Positions 30,565 through 39,874 of a stretch of DNA of 50,481 nucleotides are shown piece after piece (positions within the stretch are counted from its first letter, which is position 1; each line of letters begins with the position of its first letter). Origin of the DNA: Bacteroidota bacterium (GTDB taxonomy: Bacteria > Bacteroidota > Bacteroidia > Bacteroidales > JAADGE01). The notes beneath the pieces were generated by a model. It was not told the DNA's origin and did not search any database. It was given only the letters and a program-made list of their open reading frames with translations. The position numbers were made by a program, and so were the translations under genes. The DNA lies in contig JAJRUH010000061.1 of assembly GCA_024277895.1 (NCBI GenBank), positions 1 to 50,481 on the forward strand. The letters are read 5' to 3'.

Positions 30565-30918
30565 ATGGAAAAGAAATATGATGTAATAAAAAAAGATAAT
30601 CATACGATTATTCAAGTTTTGGCAAAAAAACTTGATACCAGCATAGCTCCTTCATTTAAATCCGAATTAGTGATGATTGCAGGAAACGGTGAAAAAAATA
30701 TGATTATTGATTTAAGTAATACAGAATATTGCGATTCATCAGGATTAAGTTCTATTTTAGTTGCAAATCGTTTGTGCAAAAATGCAAAAGGAAAATTTAT
30801 TCTATCCGGTTTGCAAAATGCTGTCGAGCGGTTAATTACAATATCTCAATTAGATTCAGTTCTTGATATTGAAGAAAATTTAGAAAAAGCCGAACAAAAA
30901 ATTAACACTGATAATTAA
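30565..30918 (+). CDS. STAS-domain protein (anti-sigma factor antagonist-like)
   Basis: 117 aa; MIIDLSNTEYCDSSGLSSILVANRLCKNAKGKFILSGL. Confidence 0.9.
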   Translation: MEKKYDVIKKDNHTIIQVLAKKLDTSIAPSFKSELVMIAGNGEKNMIIDLSNTEYCDSSGLSSILVANRLCKNAKGKFILSGLQNAVERLITISQLDSVLDIEENLEKAEQKINTDN

Positions 30919-31850
30919 TGCCTTTTGAAATTACTGTATTAGGAAGCAGTTCTGCTCTTCCTTCATATAATAAGTTCCCTTCCGCTCATGTAATAAATAT
31001 ACATGAGCGTTTTTTTTTGACAGATTGCGGAGAAGGAACTCAAATAAAACTAAGACAATATAAAATTAAAGTATCTAAAATTAACCATGTTTTTATCTCT
31101 CATCTTCACGGCGATCATTTTTTCGGCATTTTCGGGTTAATTTCATCTTTCAACCTTTTAGGAAGAAAAAATGACTTACACATATTCTCTCCCGGAGATT
31201 TAGAAAAAATAATATATACAGTAATTAAAAAAAACGATTTGAAATTTCAACTCTTCTTTCATCGTTTAAATACCGATACAAAAGAAACCGTTTACGAAAG
31301 CAAAAGGATTAAAATAAGCTGTTTCCCGTTAAATCACAGAATTGAAACTTATGGTTTTTTATTTGAAGAAAAGCAAAAAGAAAAAAATATCAAAAAAGAA
31401 CTTATTCAAAAATACAAATTATCAATAAAAAATATTCTTGCTATAAAAACAGGAAATGACTTTATCACAAAAGAAGGAATCTGCATCAAAAATTCAGATT
31501 TAACTTTACCGGAAGAAAAACCGCGCTCATATGCCTATTGTTCTGATACAATGTATTTTACGCAAATAATTCAACATATAAAAAACGTCGATTTGTTATA
31601 TCACGAAGCTACATTTACCGAAAAATTAAAAGAAACAGCCACAATAACAAAACATTCTACGGCTTCAGATGCCGCTAAAATTGCATTACAAGCTAATGTC
31701 GGAAGTTTATTAATCGGCCATTTCTCTTCAAGATATAAAAATGATACACCTCTGTATGATGAAGCAAAAAAAATATTTAAAAATACATTGATTGCTCAAG
31801 ACGGATTAATAATTAAAATTCCCGTACAAGAAATTAAAGAAAATTTATAA
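30918..31850 (+). CDS. rnz: Ribonuclease Z
   Basis: 310 aa; VFISHLHGDHFFGIFGL (HxHxDH), YCSDTMYF, LYHEATF, HSTASDAAKIA, LLIGHFSSRY. Start overlaps upstream stop as TAATG. Confidence 0.95.
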   Translation: MPFEITVLGSSSALPSYNKFPSAHVINIHERFFLTDCGEGTQIKLRQYKIKVSKINHVFISHLHGDHFFGIFGLISSFNLLGRKNDLHIFSPGDLEKIIYTVIKKNDLKFQLFFHRLNTDTKETVYESKRIKISCFPLNHRIETYGFLFEEKQKEKNIKKELIQKYKLSIKNILAIKTGNDFITKEGICIKNSDLTLPEEKPRSYAYCSDTMYFTQIIQHIKNVDLLYHEATFTEKLKETATITKHSTASDAAKIALQANVGSLLIGHFSSRYKNDTPLYDEAKKIFKNTLIAQDGLIIKIPVQEIKENL

Positions 31851-31882
31851 TTTTACATTTTAAATTTCTAAATAAATGAAAA

Positions 31883-33121
31883 ATGAAAAAAATAATATTT
31901 ACAATTGCAGCTTTTATGATAACTGCAAGTCTGTTTGCTCAAATCAAAACAGACAAGGCAAAATTTCAAGAATATAAACCGGGATTTTACCAAAACTCCA
32001 TTTTGAAAGATGTGAGACATGTGAATGAAAGTTTGAAACCTAAAGAAGTTAAAAAACATTTTCAAATGGTTCAAACCGGATATAACATTCCGAATAAAGT
32101 AAGCGATTACAAAAGAGAATGGGCAAATCCCGTTATATCACAAGGAAATGCAGGAACTTGCTGGTGCTATTCTACAGTTTCTTTTTTAGAATCCGAAATT
32201 TACAGGCAAACCAAGAAAAAAGTCAAATTGTCCGAAATTTATACCGTTTATTGGGAATATGTTGAAAAAGCAAAAGAATATGTCAGAACCAGAGGAACAA
32301 GTAATTTCTCAGAAGGGTCAGAGGGAAATGCCGTAACAAGAGACTGGAAAAAATACGGAACAATGCCCTATTCTGTATATACCGGATTAATTAACGGCAG
32401 GAAATATCATTCTCATGCAAAAATGTTTAATGAAATGATAACATACCTGAAAGCAGTAAAAAAATCCGATGCTTGGAATGAAAAAGAAGTTGTTGAAACA
32501 ATTAAAGCAATTATGAATTACAATATCGGAGAACCTCCGACATCTTTTATCGTTGACGGAAAAAAATACACACCGATTTCATATATGAAAAATTATTTAA
32601 AAATTAATCCTGATGATTATATCGAAATTTTATCATACGAACAAGAACCGTTCTGGCAAAAAGTAGAATATAAAGTCCCGGATAATTGGTGGCACAGTAA
32701 AGATTATTACAACATTCCTCTCGAAGACTTTATGAAAGTATTAAAAAAAGCCATCCGCAGCGGCTACACAATGAGTATCGGCGGTGATGTTTCAGAAGCC
32801 GGATTTTTAAGAAGCACACAAGCTGCAGTTATACCTTCTTTTGATATTCCCTATCAATACATTGACGATAATGCAAGACAATTCCGCTTTTCTAACGGCT
32901 CAACAACCGATGATCACGGAATGCACCTTGTGGGATATACCGAAAGAAACGGTATGGACTGGTATTTAATCAAAGATTCAAGTTCAGGGTCCAGAAATAA
33001 CGACCCTAATGCTCCGGAATTCGGTTATTACTTCTTCCGCCAAGATTATGTAAAGTTGAAAATGATGGGCTTTACAATTAATAAAAATGCAGTAAAAGAC
33101 ATTTTAAAGAAATTTAAGTAA
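31883..33121 (+). CDS. Secreted C1-family (papain-like/aminopeptidase C-like) cysteine peptidase
   Basis: 412 aa; signal peptide; ISQGNAGTCWCYSTVSFLESEI (Q/C motif), DDHGMHLVGYTE (His motif), then WYLIKDSSSG where NSWG is usual. Confidence 0.85.
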   Translation: MKKIIFTIAAFMITASLFAQIKTDKAKFQEYKPGFYQNSILKDVRHVNESLKPKEVKKHFQMVQTGYNIPNKVSDYKREWANPVISQGNAGTCWCYSTVSFLESEIYRQTKKKVKLSEIYTVYWEYVEKAKEYVRTRGTSNFSEGSEGNAVTRDWKKYGTMPYSVYTGLINGRKYHSHAKMFNEMITYLKAVKKSDAWNEKEVVETIKAIMNYNIGEPPTSFIVDGKKYTPISYMKNYLKINPDDYIEILSYEQEPFWQKVEYKVPDNWWHSKDYYNIPLEDFMKVLKKAIRSGYTMSIGGDVSEAGFLRSTQAAVIPSFDIPYQYIDDNARQFRFSNGSTTDDHGMHLVGYTERNGMDWYLIKDSSSGSRNNDPNAPEFGYYFFRQDYVKLKMMGFTINKNAVKDILKKFK

Positions 33122-33137
33122 ATACTAAAAACACAAT

Positions 33138-33176
33138 AATCCTGTCAGGTTTTTAAAATCTGACAGGATTTATTTT
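33138..33176 (+). terminator. Intrinsic terminator after C1 peptidase gene
   Basis: Perfect 11-bp stem AATCCTGTCAG / CTGACAGGATT followed by T-rich tract. Confidence 0.9.
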
Positions 33177-33186
33177 ATCCGAAGTA

Positions 33187-34074
33187 ATGTTGTCAATCCT
33201 GATACCTATTTATAATTATGATGTGAGAGAATTTGTTTCACAACTGTACAATCAATCAATGCAGGAAAATATTAAATTTGAGATTATTCTCGCAGACGAT
33301 GCTTCTGAAAATAAATACAGAAAAAAAAATTCGGAACTTACCGAACTCGAACAAGTTACATACATTCAACTTGAAAAGAATATCGGTCGTTCAAAAATCA
33401 GAAATTTTTTAGCAGAAAAAGCAAATTATAAAAACTTATTATTCGCGGATTGTGATATGCTGATAAAAAACAAGAATTTTATTAAATCATATATCAAAAT
33501 CCATAACTCCGATTCAGTAATTTGCGGAGGAATTTGTTATCAAAAACAAGAACCAAAAAATAAGCAACTGTTGTTTAGATGGTATTACGGTATTAAAAGA
33601 GAAGAAAAATCTGCAAAAAAACGAAGTCTTAATCCATATTCCTCATTTATGTCCGGAAATTTTTTTATTTCTGAAAATATCTTCAGACAAATACAGTTTG
33701 ATGAAAATATTTCAAAATACGGACACGAAGATACACTTTTCGGAATTGAATTACAACGGAGAAACATCACAATAATACATATCAACAACCCATTGATTCA
33801 TAAAGGATTAGAAGATAATCAGACATTTATTAATAAAACAAAAACCGGAATTAAAAATTTAATTTATATTTCAAAAAATTATAATTATTCGGAATTACAC
33901 AAAAATATTCAACTTTTGCAAACAGCACACAAGTTACAATTTTTCAAACCTCTTATTCTCTTTTTATTTTACCTATCTGAAAAAATAATTCTTAATATTT
34001 TAAAAAGCAACCATCCGAAACTGTTTCTTTTTGATTTTTATAAATTAGCTTATTTTTACAAAAAATCAGTTTAA
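33187..34074 (+). CDS. Family 2 glycosyltransferase
   Basis: 295 aa; LSILIPIYNYDVREFVSQLYNQS, EIILADDASE, LLFADCDMLIKN, MSGNFFISENIFRQIQFDENISKYGHEDTLFGIEL. Confidence 0.9.
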   Translation: MLSILIPIYNYDVREFVSQLYNQSMQENIKFEIILADDASENKYRKKNSELTELEQVTYIQLEKNIGRSKIRNFLAEKANYKNLLFADCDMLIKNKNFIKSYIKIHNSDSVICGGICYQKQEPKNKQLLFRWYYGIKREEKSAKKRSLNPYSSFMSGNFFISENIFRQIQFDENISKYGHEDTLFGIELQRRNITIIHINNPLIHKGLEDNQTFINKTKTGIKNLIYISKNYNYSELHKNIQLLQTAHKLQFFKPLILFLFYLSEKIILNILKSNHPKLFLFDFYKLAYFYKKSV

Positions 34075-34174
34075 CTGTTAAAAAGTTTATTGTCGATTTG
34101 CAACCAAACGGCATATTTTTTGGTCTGCACATAAAATAAAGAAACCCGACTTTCGTTAATATAATAAAGAAAAA

Positions 34175-34591
34175 ATGACACGAAAACTACTTTTGACATT
34201 CTTTGTAATAATGCTGTCAGGCATTTCACTATTTGCACAATGGGGCGGCAATAACAACAATTCAACATTAAGCTCAGGAAAAGATGCTGATGTAAAATGG
34301 GAAAAAAAAATTATTGATTTAGGAACCATAAAACAATATCACCCTGCCGAAGCAGTTTTTAAATTTACAAATATCGGCGGAAAACCCATTATTATAACAA
34401 ATGCTAAAGGCTCTTGCGGATGTACGGATATTGATTATCCGAAAAAACCCGTATTGCCGGGTGAAACAACCGAAATTGTTGTTACTTATGATGCAGAATT
34501 ACTCGGTGTCTTTAACAAAACGGTTACTCTTACTATGAATATTGAAAAAAGTTCTCAAATCCTTCATTTAAAAGGGACTGTTACAAAATAA
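34175..34591 (+). CDS. Secreted DUF1573 protein
   Basis: 138 aa; IIDLGTIKQYHPAEAVFKFTNIGGKPIIITNAKGSCGCTDIDYPKKPVLPGETTEIVVTYDAELLGVFNKTVTL. Confidence 0.9.
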   Translation: MTRKLLLTFFVIMLSGISLFAQWGGNNNNSTLSSGKDADVKWEKKIIDLGTIKQYHPAEAVFKFTNIGGKPIIITNAKGSCGCTDIDYPKKPVLPGETTEIVVTYDAELLGVFNKTVTLTMNIEKSSQILHLKGTVTK

Positions 34592-34653
34592 TTTTTTATA
34601 TTGATAACTTTGCTATTTTTGTACAAATTAATTATTATATAAAATTTATTTGT

Positions 34654-35181
34654 ATGAAAAAATCAGTACTATTTTTATTCACAGTTGTATTAGCAAGTTT
34701 CTCGGTAAGTTGCGGAGGAGGAAGCGGCAATTCGTTAGCTGATATGAAATTAACAGAATTGAACCTTACAGACAAAGGCATTCCGATTACCATTCAGGCT
34801 CCGGAAGGTGCAGAAATAAAAGACGGAATGTTTATGGGTGAATTCGGCGGAATTAAAATGCTTGATTATGAAATCGTAAAAGGTGAATTCGTTATAGAAG
34901 TATCGATGGATGATACAAAAGAAACAAGAACTGTTGAACAAATTGTTAATGATGCCGAAGAAACAGCTAAAACCGAAGAAGGTTTTGTCAAATTTGTTAA
35001 AAAAGAAACTAACGGTTTTATTTATAAAGTTAAAATTGATGATAATGAAGACTATAAATTTCATTATGTATTAATGAAAGACGGCAAGGCAATTGAGTTT
35101 ACGGAAGGATTAAAACTGTTTACCGAATTTACTGAAAAAGATGCAGAAACACTTTATAATATTGCTGAAAATGCAAAATAA
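34654..35181 (+). CDS. Putative lipoprotein, unknown function
   Basis: 175 aa; lipobox-type signal FSVSCGGGSG; no domain recognised. Confidence 0.75.
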   Translation: MKKSVLFLFTVVLASFSVSCGGGSGNSLADMKLTELNLTDKGIPITIQAPEGAEIKDGMFMGEFGGIKMLDYEIVKGEFVIEVSMDDTKETRTVEQIVNDAEETAKTEEGFVKFVKKETNGFIYKVKIDDNEDYKFHYVLMKDGKAIEFTEGLKLFTEFTEKDAETLYNIAENAK

Positions 35182-35204
35182 TTAAAGAAACAATCACTCT
35201 TCAT

Positions 35205-35230
35205 AAAGTCTCTGAGAAATCGGAGACTTT
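35205..35230. terminator. Bidirectional intrinsic terminator between convergent genes
   Basis: 8-bp stem AAAGTCTC / GAGACTTT followed by T-rich tract. Confidence 0.8.
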
Positions 35231-35231
35231 T

Positions 35232-35837
35232 TCATTTTATCGGATTAGACTTTACTTTAATATGTTTTTTGTCAGAAGAAATAAATCCGCAAGAAATATT
35301 CAATTTTGAATTTAATTCCTTTATACTTTGAGAATCAGTATCTTTACAAGCTTTCAAAATCAAATTGGCACTCATCTCGGCATCTTCCAAAGCATGATGA
35401 TGTAAAAAAGAAAATCCGAAATATTTACCGATATTTCCCAAAGAATAACTTCCCAAGCCCTTCCAAGTTCTCCGTGCCACACGTAATGAACATGAATAAC
35501 TAAACTCCGGATAATCTAATTTATAAGTATTTAAAACAGCTTTTAACACTCCGATGTCAAATTCGGCATTATGGGCTACAATTACAGAATTATCAAACAA
35601 TAATTTTAATGATTTCCAATATCTGAAAAATTCAAGTTCATTTTCCACATCTCCGGGTTGAATTCCGTGAACTGAAATATTTTTATAATTAAATCGCAAA
35701 TCAGGCGGTTTTATTAATCGATATTTTTTATCTGTAATTTTCCCGTTTTCAACAATAACAACACCAAGCGAACAAACACTTGCCGGATTCTCGTTTGCAG
35801 TTTCAAAATCAATTGCCTTAAAAGAAATGCCGTTCAT
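35232..35837 (-). CDS. DnaQ-like 3'-5' exonuclease (DEDDh)
   Basis: 201 aa; FKAIDFETANENPASVCSLGVV, IVAHNAEFDIGVL, HHALEDAEMSANLI. Confidence 0.92.
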   Translation of the reverse strand: MNGISFKAIDFETANENPASVCSLGVVIVENGKITDKKYRLIKPPDLRFNYKNISVHGIQPGDVENELEFFRYWKSLKLLFDNSVIVAHNAEFDIGVLKAVLNTYKLDYPEFSYSCSLRVARRTWKGLGSYSLGNIGKYFGFSFLHHHALEDAEMSANLILKACKDTDSQSIKELNSKLNISCGFISSDKKHIKVKSNPIK

Positions 35838-35919
35838 AAAAAAATACTAAATTAGACACTTAACTAATATTGACATTTTTATTAATATCTGTTTCTATAT
35901 TAAATTTCACACAAAAATA

Positions 35920-35950
35920 TCTGTGAAACTCTGTGAGTTCTGTGTAAATA
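35920..35950. repeat. TCTGTG direct-repeat cluster
   Basis: TCTGTGAAACTCTGTGAGTTCTGTGTAAATA: three TCTGTG units at 9-10-nt spacing in a 330-bp noncoding gap. Confidence 0.7.
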
Positions 35951-36170
35951 CATCAATATTTTTAACAGTTTAACAATCATATTCAATATCAACTTAAGGT
36001 CTGATTCAAAAAAAGTAATTATATATCTTGATACAAAGATAAAATAAATGTATATTTGTATTGATTTTCAGAAAAAATGTAATCTTTTTTATTTTTTTTA
36101 TGGAATTTAATCTATTAATTCATCTTTATTTAAAATTCAAAAATTTATTATTAATTTAAATATTAGAATC

Positions 36171-36593
36171 ATGAAATTACAGAAACTTATTATGTTAACA
36201 ATTGCCGTATTTGCTTTTAGTTTTATAAGCTACGGACAAGTAGAACCTGCAGAAGCCCCTATGTTCGGAAATGTCAGAGGCGTAAAATCATCTTTCAGTC
36301 ACAATTTCGGAAAAGTAACCGGTACTGTTCAATCGTATAATTTTAAAATCAAAAATACCGGCTCAACTCCTTTACACATCATTGATATTAAATTACCCGA
36401 AAAAATTGGTGTTACAGTTGTTGATATGCACATTAAACCCGGTCAAGAAGGTGTAATAACTGCAACAGTTGATCCTACGGTAATGAATAAAGGTAAATTT
36501 GCCGAACAAATTATCATTACAACAAAACAAAAAGATAAAGGTATTACAACAACAAAAGAAATACCTTTTATTGTAGCAGGTGAAGTAAAATAA
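36171..36593 (+). CDS. Secreted DUF1573-like protein
   Basis: 140 aa; signal peptide, SHNFGKVTGTVQSYNFKIKNTGSTPLHIIDI ... VTVVDMHIKPGQEGVITATVDPTVMNKGKFAEQIIITT. Confidence 0.82.
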   Translation: MKLQKLIMLTIAVFAFSFISYGQVEPAEAPMFGNVRGVKSSFSHNFGKVTGTVQSYNFKIKNTGSTPLHIIDIKLPEKIGVTVVDMHIKPGQEGVITATVDPTVMNKGKFAEQIIITTKQKDKGITTTKEIPFIVAGEVK

Positions 36594-36616
36594 TCAGATT
36601 TATTTCAATTTAAAAA

Positions 36617-36659
36617 GCAATAATCACTTATCAAAAGATATGAGGATTATTGTTTTTTT
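36617..36659 (+). terminator. Intrinsic terminator-like hairpin
   Basis: CAATAATC ... GATTATTG followed by TTTTTTTA. Confidence 0.6.
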
Positions 36660-36781
36660 ATTTTAAATGCGAATATTTTTAAAAATGAATTATTGCCGCA
36701 ATCCGAAAAAAACTTAAAAAATAGTATTATATCTTTTTTCGATTTAAGAGAAATAAATAAATTTGCAAACCCGAATTCAAA

Positions 36782-36867
36782 GCCCGGATGGCGGAATTGG
36801 CAGACGCGCATGGTTGAGGGCCATGTTCCGAACTTTCGGAGTGCAAGTTCGATTCTTGTTCCGGGCA
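36782..36867 (+). tRNA. tRNA-Leu (anticodon GAG)
   Basis: Acceptor GCCCGGA/TCCGGGC, D-arm GGCGGAATTGGCAGACGC, anticodon stem CATGG-TTGAGGG-CCATG giving GAG, variable arm, GTTCGATTC T-loop; 3' CCA not encoded. Confidence 0.95.
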
Positions 36868-36869
36868 CA

Positions 36870-36899
36870 AAGCTCTGCTTCAGGCAGGGCTTTTTTTAT
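36870..36899 (+). terminator. Intrinsic terminator of tRNA-Leu
   Basis: AGCTCTGC-TTCAG-GCAGGGCT + T7. Confidence 0.85.
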
Positions 36900-36901
36900 T
36901 T

Positions 36902-37480
36902 TTAATACGGAAATCGTTCAAGCATTAATATTATTGAAACTCCGAAAGCTGCTCCGGCTGTTATTAACGTTAAATCTCGTCTTTTTACTTTAAAAAAAGA
37001 CACTAAAATTGTTGCAAAACTCAAATAACTGAGAACAATAATTATTTGTCCGAATTCTAAACCAATATTAAATGCAAATAACGGTGATACTATATTTTCT
37101 TCATTCCCGAGCAAATCTCTTAAATAATTAGAAAATCCCAAACCGTGAATTAAACCGAAAAACATTGCCAAAGCATATTTAAAATGATGTAATCTCTTAT
37201 CATTAATATTTTCTTTATAAAAGAAATCCGAAAAAGCAGAAATAAATATTGTTACGGGAATTAAAAATTCAATTAAATCTGTCGGTATCTTAATAACACG
37301 TAAAGTTGCCAATGCTAATGTAAAAGAATGACCTATTGTAAAAGCAGTTACTAAAATAAGCACTTTCTTCCAATCTTTCAGCAGGTAAACCGCTGACAAA
37401 GCCATAAGAAATAAAATATGATCATAACCGTTTAAATCGGTTATATGTTCAATTCCCAAATGCAAGTACATCGAAAACAT
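36902..37480 (-). CDS. HupE/UreJ-family membrane protein
   Basis: 192 aa; LGIEHITDLNGYDHILFLMALSAVY, FTIGHSFTLALATL, FGLIHGLGFSNYL, FNIGLEFGQIIIV. Confidence 0.85.
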   Translation of the reverse strand: MFSMYLHLGIEHITDLNGYDHILFLMALSAVYLLKDWKKVLILVTAFTIGHSFTLALATLRVIKIPTDLIEFLIPVTIFISAFSDFFYKENINDKRLHHFKYALAMFFGLIHGLGFSNYLRDLLGNEENIVSPLFAFNIGLEFGQIIIVLSYLSFATILVSFFKVKRRDLTLITAGAAFGVSIILMLERFPY

Positions 37481-37490
37481 AATACTAAAT

Positions 37491-38303
37491 TTACATAAAT
37501 AAAATTAAACTGACAGCCATTACCATCATTCCTGCGATAAGACCGTAAATTGCAGAATGCGGTTGCCCGTATTCTCTTGCTGTCGGCAACAATTCATCCA
37601 AAGAAATAAAAACCATAATTCCGGCAACGGCAGCAAATAAAATTCCGAAAACCGTATCATTTAAAAAAGGCATTAAAATCGCAAAACCTATAATCGCACC
37701 CACGGGTTCGGCTAATCCGGATAAAAACGAATACCAAAAAGCCTTTTTCTTATTCCCGGTTGCATAATATAAAGGTATAGAAACGGCAATACCTTCAGGA
37801 ATATTGTGAATGGCAACAGCAACAGCAATAGCAATTCCGAGTGCAGGGTCGGTTAAAGCAGCCGTAAAAGTAGCCAAACCTTCCGGAAAATTATGAATAG
37901 CAATGGCAACAGCCGAAAGCATACCCATTTTCAGCAGCTTCTTTTTTTTCATTGCTTCAACTTCATTCTCTACATTCTCAATTTTATGAATTTCATGCGG
38001 GTTTTCAAATTCAGGAATTAATTTATCAATAATTGCGATAATAAACATACCTCCGAAAAATCCGGCAATTGTGTACCAATTTCCTAATCGCTCCCCGTAA
38101 ACTCCGGTTAAACTGATTTGTGCTTTTGAAAAAATCTCGACCATTGAAACATAAATCATAACACCGGCTGAGAACCCGAGAGATACCGATAAGAATTTCG
38201 TATTGGTTTTTTTTGCAAAAAATGCCAAAGCACTTCCTATGCCGGTAGATAAACCGGCAAAAAGTGTTAATAAAAATGCACGTAATATTACTTCTGTTGT
38301 CAT
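37491..38303 (-). CDS. zupT: ZIP-family metal transporter (ZupT-like)
   Basis: 270 aa; [52 protein letters not shown]. Confidence 0.93.
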   Translation of the reverse strand: MTTEVILRAFLLTLFAGLSTGIGSALAFFAKKTNTKFLSVSLGFSAGVMIYVSMVEIFSKAQISLTGVYGERLGNWYTIAGFFGGMFIIAIIDKLIPEFENPHEIHKIENVENEVEAMKKKKLLKMGMLSAVAIAIHNFPEGLATFTAALTDPALGIAIAVAVAIHNIPEGIAVSIPLYYATGNKKKAFWYSFLSGLAEPVGAIIGFAILMPFLNDTVFGILFAAVAGIMVFISLDELLPTAREYGQPHSAIYGLIAGMMVMAVSLILFM

Positions 38304-38313
38304 AAATTTCTAA

Positions 38314-39249
38314 TCAGCTAAATAATTCTTTCACTCTTTCAATCTGTTTATTAAGAGGTAAATACCCGTCAATTTTATAAATTTTATGACCGTCTTTTTC
38401 CATTTTTCGGAACCAAGTCATTTGGCGTTTTGAAAATTGATGTATTGCAGTTTCCAATTGGGAAAACATATCTTCATAAGTTATTTCACCGAGAACATAT
38501 TCTGTAATAAATTTATATTCCAAACCGTAATATTTTAAAGTTTCCGCAGAAACCCCGCTTCCTATTAATCTCTCAACTTCCTCAATCATACCGCTTTGCA
38601 GTCGTTTTTTCAATCTTTGGCTTATTCTTTTTCGTCTCGAATTTCTGTCAAAAACAATTTGAATATTCAAACTTTTAATTTCAGGATAAGAAAAATCAAT
38701 ATCCTTATTTTTTTTATAATACAGAGCAATTTCAACCGCTCTTATCAGTCGTTTTCTGTTTGTAATATCGCTTCGGTTATGTAAATCCTTATTTTGTTTC
38801 AAAATATCAATCAACTCTTTGTCTGTTTGTTTTTCAAGTTGTTCTTTTAATTTCTCATTATGCGGAACATTAATTAATTTATATCCTTTTAAAACAGCAT
38901 CAATATACATTCCGGTGCCTCCGCATAATATCGGTAATTTTCTTCTGTTTTTAATATCTGTATAAACGCTTAAAAAATCTTTTTGATATTCAAAAACATT
39001 ATATTTAGTTCCGGCATCTGCAATATCAATTAAATGATAAGGTATTTGCTTATCGTTAATAATAAATTCTTCCAAATCTTTTCCGGTTCCTATATTCATT
39101 CCGCGATACACCTGCCTTGAATCGGCACTGATTATTTCGCCGTTAAACTCATAAGCCAAATTTGCCGCAAATGAAGTTTTTCCTCCGGCGGTAGCACCCA
39201 TAACGGTAATAATATCAAATTTGTCGTTTTCCATAAATATGAAGAACAA
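38314..39249 (-). CDS. miaA: tRNA dimethylallyltransferase
   Basis: 311 aa; VMGATAGGKTSFAANLAYEFNGEIISADSRQVYRGMNIGTGK, LCGGTGMYIDAVLKG, AIHQFSKRQMTWFRK. Confidence 0.96.
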   Translation of the reverse strand: MFFIFMENDKFDIITVMGATAGGKTSFAANLAYEFNGEIISADSRQVYRGMNIGTGKDLEEFIINDKQIPYHLIDIADAGTKYNVFEYQKDFLSVYTDIKNRRKLPILCGGTGMYIDAVLKGYKLINVPHNEKLKEQLEKQTDKELIDILKQNKDLHNRSDITNRKRLIRAVEIALYYKKNKDIDFSYPEIKSLNIQIVFDRNSRRKRISQRLKKRLQSGMIEEVERLIGSGVSAETLKYYGLEYKFITEYVLGEITYEDMFSQLETAIHQFSKRQMTWFRKMEKDGHKIYKIDGYLPLNKQIERVKELFS

Positions 39250-39319
39250 AAATAAATACTTTTCAGTAATAATTTCATAAACTTTCGACTTTTCAAACTT
39301 TTAACTAATTTTGCGGCTT

Positions 39320-39793
39320 ATGGCAAATTTTGTAAACATAAAAAATAAAAAAGCAAGACACGATTATGAACTTCTTGATAAATTTATTGCAGGAATTCAA
39401 CTTTACGGAACAGAAATAAAATCAATACGTTCCGGCAAAGCAAGTATTAATGAAGCCTATTGTGTTTTACTTCCTATGCCCGGAAAGCCGAATAAAAAAG
39501 AGGTTTTTATAAAAATGCACATATCAGAATATTCTCACGGAACCTATGCAAACCATGACCCGAAACGCATCAGAAAATTGCTTTTAAGCAGGAAGGAAAT
39601 AAATAAAATTGATAAAAAAATAAAATCAACTTCTCTCACACTCATCCCTACTCGACTGTTTATAAATGATAAAGGTTTGGCAAAATTAGAATTTCACATA
39701 GCTCGAGGAAAAAAATATCATGATAAACGCGAGACCTTAAAACAAAATGACGATAAACGCGAAATGGACAGACTTAAAAAAATGAGATTATAA
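39320..39793 (+). CDS. smpB: SsrA-binding protein
   Basis: MANFVNIKNKKARHDYELLDKFIAGIQLYGTEIKSIRSGKASINEAY ... ARGKKYHDKRETLKQNDDKREMDR. ORF track begins at a TTG (39311); the ATG at 39320 is the likely start. Confidence 0.95.
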   Translation: MANFVNIKNKKARHDYELLDKFIAGIQLYGTEIKSIRSGKASINEAYCVLLPMPGKPNKKEVFIKMHISEYSHGTYANHDPKRIRKLLLSRKEINKIDKKIKSTSLTLIPTRLFINDKGLAKLEFHIARGKKYHDKRETLKQNDDKREMDRLKKMRL

Positions 39794-39874
39794 ATCACTT
39801 CAATGGAAAAGTACCTTTATCATCATAAACACACAACCCTTGAAATATAAAGATAATTGCATGAATAATACGTC

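Noticed and set aside
36647-36993. Three ORFs (73, 70, 76 aa) overlapping the tRNA region
   Set aside because: They span the tRNA-Leu gene and its terminator; not coding.
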